A DNA stretch of 7,059 bases from Clostridium sp. SCN 57-10 (GTDB taxonomy: Bacteria > Bacillota > Clostridia > Oscillospirales > Butyricicoccaceae), in NCBI GenBank assembly GCA_001725215.1, contig MEFT01000108.1, positions 1-7,059 of the forward strand, read 5' to 3'. Below the pieces are notes generated by a model, which had not been told where the DNA came from, did not search any database, and saw only the letters and a list, made by a program, of their open reading frames with translations. A program made the translations under genes and the position numbers. This document shows positions 1 through 5,863 of the stretch, in pieces; within the stretch, counting starts at the first letter, position 1, and every line of letters begins with the position of its first letter.

Positions 1-1089
1 CGTGACGAAGTCAGGAGCGAGCGAAACGGGCGCGCCGTCCGCCTCTAGCGCATACTCTGCGCCGCTAATCGGCGTCAGGCTGGCATTGACACGGCGAAAT
101 ACGCGTTCTTTTTGCTCATTGCCGTCCACCAGATAGAGGATGCGGCCGCTCCACGCGATATCGAGCTGGTCGCGGCGATAGCGGCGCAGGCATTTTGCGT
201 CTCCGTTGGAAGCGGAATCGCAGGAATAGTAATATTCGACGCCATCCTCCTCACAGTAGCCGCAGATGGCAATGAGATGGCCCGCCGTGTTGCGCGCCGC
301 ACCGTTTTCAAGGTAAGGATGGTCACCGTCCGGCGAGGAGGAGTAGTGTACGGCCATGCCGACCGAGCGTCCGGCAGCGAGCTCGCCGCGCACCAGGTCA
401 AAGGAGCCGTACTGCACATGGGCGCGATAGCCGAGTTCACTTGCGGCAGCCGTGGTAAACGACCAGTTGCCGTAACCGCGGTAAACATAGTCAAAGTTCG
501 CGGCGCTTAGCTCCTCGGGCAGCAGGTCTTCTCCGCGGTCGTTAAGCAGGGCGGTCATCGTCGTGGCGCTGCAGATCACGCGGCCGATGTCAGGATGGCG
601 GTCCATTTGGGAATAAGCGGGCGTCGTCAACCGCACGGATGCGGCGGGGGCGGGCAATACAACGGGATCGATGGGCTCTCGCGCGCAGCGAATCGTGGCA
701 AAAACGCGGCGCACAACGGGCGTTGCATCTAAGCATTCGCGGCGCAGCAGGACGCGGAGGCGAACGCCGTTTGCCTCGCCTTTGACGGCCAGCGTGTCGG
801 TATCTACCGAAGCAATCTCATCCTCTGACGAGCCGCTGTGCCGCGCGATGGTTGCGCCCCAAAGACCAAAGCTGTGCCATGTGCTCCATGCGCCCGTTTC
901 GGCATGGCGCACCGATGCAAAAACCTCAACCGAGGTGCCGTGCGGCGTCGTTGTGTTCCAAGAGGGCACCAGCTTGTCAAACGCGGGCGTTTCAAAGTCG
1001 GGGGAGAGAATTTCACAGATGCGCGCATCCTCTGCAAAGGTCTGCGTGAACGAGTCAAAAACGAGCAGATTGCCGGTTAAATGATTCAT
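1..1089 (-). CDS. C39-like cysteine peptidase with N-terminal beta-rich domain (3' end missing)
   Basis: A continuous 363-codon reading frame starts at ATG 1089 and is still open at base 1. AGGAGG at 1099-1094 lies 4 nt before the ATG, which fixes the start. Residues ~20-140 resemble the N-terminal domain of bacterial 'peptidase C39 family' proteins (LVPSWN at 40-45, THGT-like TPHGTSVEV, a WSTWHSFG strand). The papain-like half has YSQM (159-162, Gln161 as likely oxyanion residue), ICSATTMTALL with candidate nucleophile Cys173, GNWSFTTAAASELG, AGHLIAICGY with candidate His271, and YYSCDSAS with candidate Asp291. The order Gln-Cys-His-Asp matches family C39-like peptidases. No signal peptide or membrane segment is visible at the N-terminus, so the protein may be cytoplasmic or exported in another way. 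The family assignment is from motif recognition; the substrate is unknown. It has its own promoter and is not cotranscribed with the upstream gene unless the terminator is read through. Confidence 0.8.
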   Translation of the reverse strand, partial: MNHLTGNLLVFDSFTQTFAEDARICEILSPDFETPAFDKLVPSWNTTTPHGTSVEVFASVRHAETGAWSTWHSFGLWGATIARHSGSSEDEIASVDTDTLAVKGEANGVRLRVLLRRECLDATPVVRRVFATIRCAREPIDPVVLPAPAASVRLTTPAYSQMDRHPDIGRVICSATTMTALLNDRGEDLLPEELSAANFDYVYRGYGNWSFTTAAASELGYRAHVQYGSFDLVRGELAAGRSVGMAVHYSSSPDGDHPYLENGAARNTAGHLIAICGYCEEDGVEYYYSCDSASNGDAKCLRRYRRDQLDIAWSGRILYLVDGNEQKERVFRRVNASLTPISGAEYALEADGAPVSLAPDFVT

Positions 1090-1122
1090 AATGCCTCCTG
1101 TTATTCATAAAGTCGTACCTTT

Positions 1123-1151
1123 ATTATAATGTGTGAAGCACGGAAAAGCAA
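1123..1151 (-). promoter_or_regulatory. SigA-type promoter for the C39-like peptidase gene
   Basis: On the minus strand a perfect -10 TATAAT (1128-1123) lies 17 nt after TTGCTT (1151-1146), which matches the first three bases of the -35 consensus. Transcription would start near 1116, giving a short leader of about 27 nt containing the AGGAGG site. The element sits just downstream of the terminator of the preceding gene, as expected for an independent unit. Confidence 0.6.
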
Positions 1152-1161
1152 GGAAACACGC

Positions 1162-1193
1162 AAAACGCCGAGCCGCTTGGATAAGCAGCTCGG
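1162..1193 (-). terminator. Intrinsic terminator of the dihydroorotase-like gene
   Basis: Read on the minus strand, CCGAGC pairs with GCTCGG (1193-1188 with 1173-1168). After one C/A mismatch the stem continues with a GCTT/AAGC pairing around a 4-nt loop (1182-1179). A CG and then TTTT (1165-1162) and further T-rich sequence follow. It lies about 40 nt beyond the stop codon at 1233-1235. The T tract is short and offset by two bases, so efficiency may be partial. Confidence 0.65.
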
Positions 1194-1232
1194 AGTGGGA
1201 TAGGTGCGGTTTGCAGAGTGCAACGGCAGGCG

Positions 1233-2492
1233 CTACATAACGGCGCCGTCGCGCGCGACGACGCGCCCCGCCTTAATGGTGCAGCGCACCTTGCCGCGCA
1301 GTGTCTTGCCGTCAAACGGCGTGCTGTGGCTCAGAGAAATCATGTCCTGTGCGCGGCACACCCATTCGGCGTTCGGGTCAAACAGGATGAGGTCGGCGTC
1401 ATCGCCGACGCGCAGACGGCCGCGCTCGACGCCAAGTACTGCGGCAGGCGCGGAAGACATACACGCGAGCAGCCGAGGCAGCGAAAGTGCTTCTGTGTGA
1501 TAGAGCGCCGTCAGCGCAATGGGCAGCGCCAGCTCGATGCCAGAGCAGCCCGGAGGAGCGGAAACGAGCGAGCGCAACTTGTCGCGCCGCGTCACGGGAA
1601 TGTGGCCCGAGGCAAGGCAGTCGATCGTGCCGTCGCGCAGGCCTTCTGCCAGCGCGCGCATATCCTCCGGGTTGCCGAGCGGCGGATCAAGCTTCGCCAT
1701 GGTGTTAAAGTTTGTCAGCTCGCCCGACGTCAGCGCGCAGTAATGCGGCTCGGTCGAGCAGGTGACGCGCACGCCGCGCGCTTTTGCGTCGCGAATGAGG
1801 GCGACTGACTGCGCCGTGCTGATGTGCGCCAGATGAACGCAGCAGCTTGACTCGGCGGCGAGCACGAGATCGCGCGCGACGACAACCGCCTCGGCTGAGG
1901 CCGGGATGCTGGGGCGGCCCATGACGCGGGACATGGCGCCCTCACGCATCAAGCCCTCTCCGTAGAGTCGCATATCGCGGCAGCGTGACATGAGCGTAAT
2001 GCTGTTTTTACGCGCGCGGAACATCGCGTCGCGCATGCGAAGCGGATGGGTGATGCTCTCGTCGTCATAAACGGCACGTGCACCGACCAGCTTGAGGTCA
2101 CCGTAATTGAGCAGCACGTTGTTTTCCGTTGCGCGCACGGCGGGCAGCAGCTCGCAACTCGCGTATTCGGCACGCTCCATCAAAGACTGCACCTGCTCGA
2201 CGGTCGAAGCGCCCGTGTGCATGCAAACGGTGGTATAGCCGCCTGCTGCTGCGGCGCGCGAAAGCGACAGCGCATGTTCTGTGCCGTCACGCTCCGGCTC
2301 GGTGGCCTGCGCAAAAAGATCGACAAGCCCGGGCGCAAGACAAAGGCCGGTGCCGTCAATCGTTGGAATACCCCCGATTTCTAGCCCGGTTCCGATGTTC
2401 AAGATTTTTCCGTTTTCAATGTGTACGTCGCCTATGCCGTCAAGGCCGTCCGGCTCGCTGATGAGACGCGCGTTTTTGATGAGCAGCTTCAT
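1233..2492 (-). CDS. pyrC-like: Dihydroorotase-like protein with degenerate active site (probable pseudoenzyme)
   Basis: A 419-residue protein with the length and layout of class I dihydroorotases, amidohydrolase-fold enzymes of pyrimidine synthesis. Start ATG 2492 has AGGAGGG at 2505-2499, 6 nt away. Family marks retained: APGLVDL (53-59), GGYTTVCM (84-91), YDDES (142-146), GRPSIPASAEAVVVARD (192-208), HLAHISTAQSV (220-230), EPHYCALT (248-255), NFNTMAKLDPPL (261-272), DGTIDCLASGH (287-297) and a C-terminal GDDADLILFDP. Residues lost by eye alignment: the HxH metal pair plus following Arg (DLHVHLREP in active enzymes) is DLFAQATEP, so Phe60, Gln62 and Thr64; the His of the HCED/HAED motif is Arg170; the catalytic Asp of ATDHAPH is Gly296, with the last His as Val300; PPLR is PPLG. 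His223 and probably Asp144 remain. The frame is intact, so the loss looks selected or tolerated rather than decay. Catalytically inactive dihydroorotase homologues that serve as structural partners of aspartate transcarbamoylase are known (Pseudomonas PyrC'); whether that applies here is inference, since no pyrB is in the window. Confidence 0.85.
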   Translation of the reverse strand: MKLLIKNARLISEPDGLDGIGDVHIENGKILNIGTGLEIGGIPTIDGTGLCLAPGLVDLFAQATEPERDGTEHALSLSRAAAAGGYTTVCMHTGASTVEQVQSLMERAEYASCELLPAVRATENNVLLNYGDLKLVGARAVYDDESITHPLRMRDAMFRARKNSITLMSRCRDMRLYGEGLMREGAMSRVMGRPSIPASAEAVVVARDLVLAAESSCCVHLAHISTAQSVALIRDAKARGVRVTCSTEPHYCALTSGELTNFNTMAKLDPPLGNPEDMRALAEGLRDGTIDCLASGHIPVTRRDKLRSLVSAPPGCSGIELALPIALTALYHTEALSLPRLLACMSSAPAAVLGVERGRLRVGDDADLILFDPNAEWVCRAQDMISLSHSTPFDGKTLRGKVRCTIKAGRVVARDGAVM

Positions 2493-2654
2493 ATTCTACC
2501 CTCCTATGGGATGATCTTCTTTTTTATAAAACCAAGTCGGTGTGAAAAAACATGGTATGTTTCCCCTATAACGCGACGCCTGCGGCGGTGGTCTTCATCG
2601 CGCGAATTCGGCAGCTGGGCTGCCGAATAAAAACATATCATGTTATTTATCCCA
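2493..2654 (-). promoter_or_regulatory. Long structured 5' leader of the dihydroorotase-like gene
   Basis: The promoter at 2689-2661 predicts about 160 nt of untranslated RNA before ATG 2492. In order it holds a 10-bp perfect hairpin (2628-2606), a GC-rich stretch with a small CGCC/GGCG hairpin, an AAACAT/ATGTTT hairpin with a 3-nt loop followed by three more T (about 2564-2545), a short ACC/GGT stem, and the AGGAGGG site. A 9-codon mini-ORF (ATG 2553 to TAA 2524, peptide MFFHTDLVL) has an AGGGGA sequence about 8 nt upstream. No PyrR-binding consensus and no riboswitch class that I recognise is visible. Regulation through this leader is inference from its length and structure. Confidence 0.35.
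2606..2628. repeat. Perfect 10-bp inverted repeat in the divergent intergenic region
   Basis: ATTCGGCAGC (2606-2615) and GCTGCCGAAT (2619-2628) are exact reverse complements separated by TGG. Neither strand has a T tract after the hairpin; on the minus strand the T run comes before it. It is therefore more likely a leader RNA structure or an operator than a terminator. Confidence 0.6.
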
Positions 2655-2660
2655 GTTCAT

Positions 2661-2689
2661 ATTATAGCAAATTCAAAAGGATATGTAAA
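2661..2689 (-). promoter_or_regulatory. SigA-type promoter for the dihydroorotase-like gene
   Basis: On the minus strand TTTACA (2689-2684, five of six -35 consensus bases) is followed after exactly 17 nt by a perfect TATAAT (2666-2661). The predicted start is near 2654. This is the best promoter in the window. Confidence 0.7.
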
Positions 2690-2761
2690 CCTTACGGCGG
2701 AATACTACGCAGGGTACAAAAATGCGATATACTTCATGAAATGAATAGAGGAGGAAGAAAG

Positions 2762-2935
2762 ATGCGCATGTCAAAAGGATGGATGGTCGGCTTGGCAGCA
2801 GGTGCGGCAGTGGGTGCCGCGGCGATGACAATGACGAATCGCCGCGCGCGGACTGCGGTGCGCGCCAAAGCAAACCAGGCGGTTTCCGCCGTCAGCGGTT
2901 TGGCCGAAGATGTCGGCGATCTCCTCAGACGATAA
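2762..2935 (+). CDS. YtxH-like small membrane-anchored protein
   Basis: A 57-residue protein. AGGAGG (about 2749-2754) lies 7 nt before ATG 2762, which selects this start over an in-frame ATG at 2552 that would read back through the divergent promoter. Residues 6-24 form a small-residue-rich hydrophobic segment (WMVGLAAGAAVGAAAMTMT), followed by an Arg-rich stretch (NRRARTAVRAKA) and an amphipathic C-terminal helix (VSAVSGLAEDVGDLLRR). This one-helix-plus-basic-tail layout recalls YtxH-type and similar small Firmicutes proteins, whose functions are mostly unknown. It is followed 30 nt later by a strong terminator, so it is a single-gene unit. A TATACT at 2728-2733 could be its -10, but no convincing -35 is present. 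Family assignment is tentative. Confidence 0.65.
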   Translation: MRMSKGWMVGLAAGAAVGAAAMTMTNRRARTAVRAKANQAVSAVSGLAEDVGDLLRR

Positions 2936-2964
2936 CGTGGTCTGAAGATTCGCTCAAGCCTTGC

Positions 2965-3001
2965 AAGACCGCCGTGTGATTTGCGTCGCACGGCGGTTTT
3001 T
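2965..3001 (+). terminator. Intrinsic terminator after the YtxH-like gene
   Basis: ACCGCCGTG (2968-2976) pairs with CACGGCGGT (2989-2997); the stem extends inward with two G-T wobbles to a 4-nt loop (2981-2984). TTTTT follows at 2997-3001, and AA upstream can pair with part of the T run. This closes the small gene's transcript before the next promoter. Confidence 0.85.
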
Positions 3002-3003
3002 GC

Positions 3004-3032
3004 TTGTGCTCGCTCTTAAAAAATGCTATACT
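3004..3032 (+). promoter_or_regulatory. Promoter of the phzF-PAP2-uppP-ftsK gene run
   Basis: TTGTGC (3004-3009) and TATACT (3027-3032) are separated by 17 nt, and TGC directly before the -10 makes it an extended -10 element. The predicted start is near 3039, giving a leader of about 45 nt. It lies immediately after the terminator of the preceding gene. Confidence 0.55.
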
Positions 3033-3083
3033 GATTGCGATACAAAAGCGAAACCGACCATATACATCAGACGGGAGAGCAAT

Positions 3084-3863
3084 ATGAAATATTATGTTGT
3101 AGACGCGTTCACGACCACACTGTTTTCGGGCAATCCCGCCGGCGTATGCGTCATGGATGAATGGCTGCCCTATGAAACGCATAAGCGCATCGCGGCGGAA
3201 AACAATCTTTCGGAAACCGCGTTTGTCATCGACCGCGGCGATTTTTTTGACATCCGCTGGTTTACCCCCGACGATGAATTTGACCTCTGCGGGCACGCGA
3301 CGCTTGCAAGTGCGTTTATTATTATGACCGAGCTGCACCCCGAGCTGACGGAAGTACGCTTTTCTTCGATGAGCGGCGAGCTGTTTGTGCGCCGCGCCGG
3401 CGAGCGCTTTGAGCTCGACTTCCCCGCACGTCCGCCCCATGAGATTAAGCAGCACGAGGCGATTGAAAAGGCGTTCGGCGTGAAGCCGCTTGGCGTATTT
3501 CTGGCGCGCGACCATGTGGCGCTGCTGCCCGACGAGGCCGCCGTGCGTGACCTCAAGCCCGATTTTGAAGCGATGCGCGGGTTGACCGGATGCATCGGCT
3601 TGATTGCGACGGCGAAGGGAGACGAGGTTGACTTTGTGTCTCGTTATTTTTCTCCGTTTGAAACTATTTTAGAAGATCCCGTCACCGGTTCGGCGCACTG
3701 CACGCTCATCCCGTTTTGGGCAGAGCGGCTCGGTAAGCAGGATATGGTGGCGCGCCAGCTTTCGAAGCGGGGCGGAACGCTTTATTGCAGGCTGGAGGGC
3801 GATCGTGTGCGCATCGCCGGCCATGCCGTACTTTACTCTGTGGGGGAAATCAAGCTGCCATGA
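3084..3863 (+). CDS. PhzF family isomerase/epimerase
   Basis: A 259-residue protein of the diaminopimelate-epimerase-like PhzF family. GGGAG at 3073-3077 lies 6 nt before ATG 3084; an upstream in-frame ATG would include the terminator and is rejected. N-terminal marks are VDAFTTTLFSGNPAGVCV (6-23), NNLSETAFV (40-48, Glu44 matching the catalytic Glu of PhzF), and RWFTPDDEFDLCGHATLASA (58-77, with His71). The second half repeats the fold and has RYFSPFETILEDPVTGSAH (187-205, Asp198 matching the third active-site residue) and a GHAV near the end. All key residues are present, so it should be active. PhzF itself isomerises a dihydro-hydroxyanthranilate in phenazine synthesis, but most genomic PhzF-like proteins have unknown substrates, and no other phenazine gene is here. 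The stop overlaps the next start by 4 bp (ATGA). Confidence 0.9.
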   Translation: MKYYVVDAFTTTLFSGNPAGVCVMDEWLPYETHKRIAAENNLSETAFVIDRGDFFDIRWFTPDDEFDLCGHATLASAFIIMTELHPELTEVRFSSMSGELFVRRAGERFELDFPARPPHEIKQHEAIEKAFGVKPLGVFLARDHVALLPDEAAVRDLKPDFEAMRGLTGCIGLIATAKGDEVDFVSRYFSPFETILEDPVTGSAHCTLIPFWAERLGKQDMVARQLSKRGGTLYCRLEGDRVRIAGHAVLYSVGEIKLP

Positions 3864-4402
3864 CACAAATCGAATTTTCCGTTCTGCGCTTTTTCGACGC
3901 GATGACCGGCTGGGCGCCGCTTGACAATCTCGTCGTCGCCTTCACCAAACTGGGCGATGCAGGGTTAATCTTTGTGCTCATCACAACCGTGCTGCTTTGC
4001 TTTCGGAAAACAAGGCGGATTGGCTTCTATGCCGCAGTGGCGCTCGTATGCGATTTGCTTATTGTGAACGTGACGCTCAAGCCGCTGATCGATCGCCCGC
4101 GGCCCTTTACATATCTGCAGCAGTTTGGGCATCTCATATCCGCGCCGCGAGACAGTTCGTTTCCCTCGGGTCATACGGGCGCCGCGTTCGCATTTGCGTT
4201 TGCCATGCTGCCTGCAGGTAAAAAATGGTTTGCGCTGTCGCTCGTGTTTGCCGTAGCGATGGGGCTTTCGCGCCTATACCTTACCGTTCACTTCCTGTCG
4301 GACGTCATTGCGGGCGCTGTGATCGGTGCGCTGTGCGGCCTATTTTCGGTTTATGCCGTGCGCAAAGTACTAGCTTATACCAATCGTTTAGGAGGAAAAT
4401 AG
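3860..4402 (+). CDS. PAP2 family phosphatase, candidate undecaprenyl-diphosphate phosphatase
   Basis: A 180-residue integral membrane phosphatase. Its ATG overlaps the phzF stop (ATGA) and only a distant GGGGG precedes it, so it is probably translated by coupling. The complete PAP2 signature is present: K74 x6 R81P82 (KPLIDRPRP), PSGH at 102-105, and SRLYLTVHFLSD at 137-148 with Arg138, His144 and Asp148. Hydrophobic segments lie at about 33-47, 54-72, 106-118, 123-135 and 146-165. Soluble-loop size and length fit BcrC/YodM-like or PgpB-like lipid phosphatases that act on the outer face of the membrane. Substrate cannot be read from sequence; the directly following uppP gene makes undecaprenyl diphosphate a reasonable guess, with phosphatidylglycerol phosphate as an alternative. 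Confidence 0.88.
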   Translation: MTQIEFSVLRFFDAMTGWAPLDNLVVAFTKLGDAGLIFVLITTVLLCFRKTRRIGFYAAVALVCDLLIVNVTLKPLIDRPRPFTYLQQFGHLISAPRDSSFPSGHTGAAFAFAFAMLPAGKKWFALSLVFAVAMGLSRLYLTVHFLSDVIAGAVIGALCGLFSVYAVRKVLAYTNRLGGK

Positions 4403-4403
4403 T

Positions 4404-5219
4404 ATGCCCGTTTGGATCGCTTTTCTGCTCGGCATCGTGCAGGGATTAACGGAATTTCTGCCCATCTCGTCATCGGGGCATTTGGCTTTGATGCAAAATC
4501 TGTTTAAAATTGAACAGTATACGGCAAACCATATTGCATTTGATATCATTTTGCACCTTGGAACGCTGTTCGCCGTCATCATCGCCTTTTGGGACGACAT
4601 CGTGGAACTGGTGCGCAGCCTTATCGGGCTCATCGTCGATAAGTTTCATATCAAAGGGCATCCCGGGAGGCGCATGCTCGTTCTGCTGATCGTTGCAACG
4701 CTGCCGCTCGTCGTGGCCGCGCTGCTCGAAAGCAAAATCGAGGCGATGTTCCAGAGCCCGCTGCTCATCGGCTGCGCGCTTATTTTTACCGCCATTCTGC
4801 TCTTTTTCGCCGACCGTCTGGGCGGCGGCAAAAAAACCGCGCGCGACGCATCGGTGAAGGACGCGCTCCTCGTCGGCTTGATGCAGCTACTTGCCGTGTT
4901 CCCCGGCGTATCGCGCTCGGGCGCGACAATGTGCGGCGGTCTGTTTGCCAAGTTTGACCGCGATTTCGCTGTGCGCTTCGCATTTTTGCTTTCCATCCCC
5001 GCCGTGCTCGGCGCGACGGTATTTAAGCTTCCCGATGTGCTTGCGAGCGGCGGAGAGGCGTTTTTGCCCATCGTCGTCGGCTTTTTCGCAGCTGCCATTT
5101 CGGGCTATTGCGCCATCGCGCTTGTCAAGCTGCTTGTTAAGCGCAACAGCTTCAAGTATTTTTCGATTTACTGCGCTTGTGTCGGTGTGCTGAGCATCGT
5201 ACTCAGCTTGATGAAATAA
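4404..5219 (+). CDS. uppP: Undecaprenyl-diphosphatase BacA/UppP
   Basis: A 271-residue polytopic protein of the usual BacA length. AGGAGG at 4390-4395, inside the end of the previous gene, lies 8 nt before ATG 4404; only one base separates the two genes. The N-terminal motif QGLTEFLPISSSGHL (13-27) supplies the Q/E-xxx-E pair (Gln13, Glu17), the Ser run and His26. The second motif FPGVSRSGAT (166-175) supplies Arg171. Hydrophobic segments occupy most of the rest. The enzyme releases phosphate from undecaprenyl diphosphate, recycling the lipid carrier for peptidoglycan and other wall polymers, and overproduction is known to give bacitracin resistance. The first acidic residue of the motif is Gln rather than Glu, a variation allowed in the family's (E/Q)xxxE pattern. 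Confidence 0.95.
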   Translation: MPVWIAFLLGIVQGLTEFLPISSSGHLALMQNLFKIEQYTANHIAFDIILHLGTLFAVIIAFWDDIVELVRSLIGLIVDKFHIKGHPGRRMLVLLIVATLPLVVAALLESKIEAMFQSPLLIGCALIFTAILLFFADRLGGGKKTARDASVKDALLVGLMQLLAVFPGVSRSGATMCGGLFAKFDRDFAVRFAFLLSIPAVLGATVFKLPDVLASGGEAFLPIVVGFFAAAISGYCAIALVKLLVKRNSFKYFSIYCACVGVLSIVLSLMK

Positions 5220-5251
5220 AGCAAATGCTGCGCAGCAAAGGAGTGACCTAA

Positions 5252-5863
5252 TTGGCACAGCAAAAGAAACCGGCTGCCAAAAAGCCGCCGGCAAAGAAAC
5301 AGGCCGCGAAAAAGGCCGCTCCCACGCCTGATGTGCTCATCCGGCGCGAGGTATGGGCGGGCGTCACGCTTTTTTTGGCGTTTGTCGCGTTTCTTTCCTT
5401 TTTCAACGTCAAGGGATTTTTTATTGATTGGTATCGTGTCGTAGTCGGATCTATGATCGGATACGGCATTTATCTCATGCCGTTCGCGCTCACGGCGGCG
5501 GGCATTCTGCTCATCGTCAAACGGCGCGGCAAGGCACGCCTGCGTGTGGCGTGCATCATGCTGCTACCCGTGTGGATGGGGTCGATCAGTGAGCTGCTGC
5601 AAAGCGTGGGCGATGCGCCCACAGGCTTTTGGGCGGCGTGCGGCGCGCTGATGAGCGCGGGACGTATGGGAACGGGCGGCGGGCTGCTTGCGGGCGGCTT
5701 TGCCGTCTTGCTGCGTGCTGCGCTGTCGCAGATTGGGGCGATTGTCTTTTGCGTGCTTGCGCTTGTGGCTTGCGTGACCGTTGGCTTCCATACCAGTCTG
5801 CGAGCCATGGCATCTCGCATGAAGCCCGCCGGAGGAGGACGAAAACTCCCCGCCGCTGTTTGA
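5252..5863 (+). CDS. FtsK/SpoIIIE N-terminal membrane part (frame-broken gene)
   Basis: The first half of a DNA translocase gene. AAGGAG at 5238-5243 lies 8 nt before a TTG start at 5252; there is no closer ATG. Residues 1-32 are a Lys/Ala/Pro-rich basic tail, followed by hydrophobic segments at about 34-53, 63-89, 99-115 and two or more between 144 and 178, as in the membrane anchor of Firmicutes FtsK/SpoIIIE proteins. After RMKP (189-192) the frame runs into AGGGRKLPAAV and a TGA (5861-5863), while the continuation typical of the family (PEEDENSPPLFEMP) sits in another frame. The last 11 codons are poor in G/C-ending codons compared with the rest. The natural product is therefore likely a single protein of which this is the anchor; if the break is real, this piece alone could not move DNA. 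It follows uppP by 32 nt. Confidence 0.75.
   Translation: MAQQKKPAAKKPPAKKQAAKKAAPTPDVLIRREVWAGVTLFLAFVAFLSFFNVKGFFIDWYRVVVGSMIGYGIYLMPFALTAAGILLIVKRRGKARLRVACIMLLPVWMGSISELLQSVGDAPTGFWAACGALMSAGRMGTGGGLLAGGFAVLLRAALSQIGAIVFCVLALVACVTVGFHTSLRAMASRMKPAGGGRKLPAAV
5823..5860 (+). other. Apparent +1 frameshift site in ftsK/spoIIIE
   Basis: The downstream frame has a TGA at 5820-5822 and the upstream frame ends at TGA 5861-5863, so the change of frame must occur within these 38 bases. Codon use places it near the CCCGCC at 5825-5830: removing one base there gives a smooth family-like sequence K-P-P-E-E-D. A one-base insertion (mutation or assembly error) explains this most simply. The end of the upstream frame reads GTT TGA A, superficially like the prfB shift site, but the only Shine-Dalgarno-like sequence (GGAGGAGG, 5831-5838) is about 19 nt away. 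Confidence 0.7.

Noticed and set aside
1218..1808. Plus-strand ORF of 196 codons opposite the dihydroorotase-like gene
   Set aside because: Arg/Ala/Gln-rich composition typical of the complement of a GC-rich gene, no SD, no recognisable domain.
2606..2628. The 10-bp hairpin as an intrinsic terminator
   Set aside because: There is no T tract after the stem on either strand.
2493..2654. PyrR-type pyrimidine attenuator in the leader
   Set aside because: I could not find the conserved PyrR-binding loop sequence or a strong terminator/antiterminator pair.
2552..2761. In-frame 5' extension of the small YtxH-like gene to ATG 2552
   Set aside because: The extension lacks an SD, reads through the divergent promoter and hairpin, and encodes an unremarkable sequence; ATG 2762 has an ideal AGGAGG.
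2961..3083. In-frame upstream extension of the PhzF gene
   Set aside because: It would start inside the terminator stem and cover the promoter; the protein aligns with the family from the MKYYVVDAF start at 3084.
2925..3515. Minus-strand ORF of 196 codons opposite the PhzF gene
   Set aside because: Overlaps a gene with a complete active site on the other strand and crosses the terminator and promoter; no family marks.
5226..5237. Palindrome TGCTGCGCAGCA between uppP and ftsK as a terminator or operator
   Set aside because: Only 6 bp per arm with no loop and no T tract; it lies just before the ftsK RBS and is compatible with chance.
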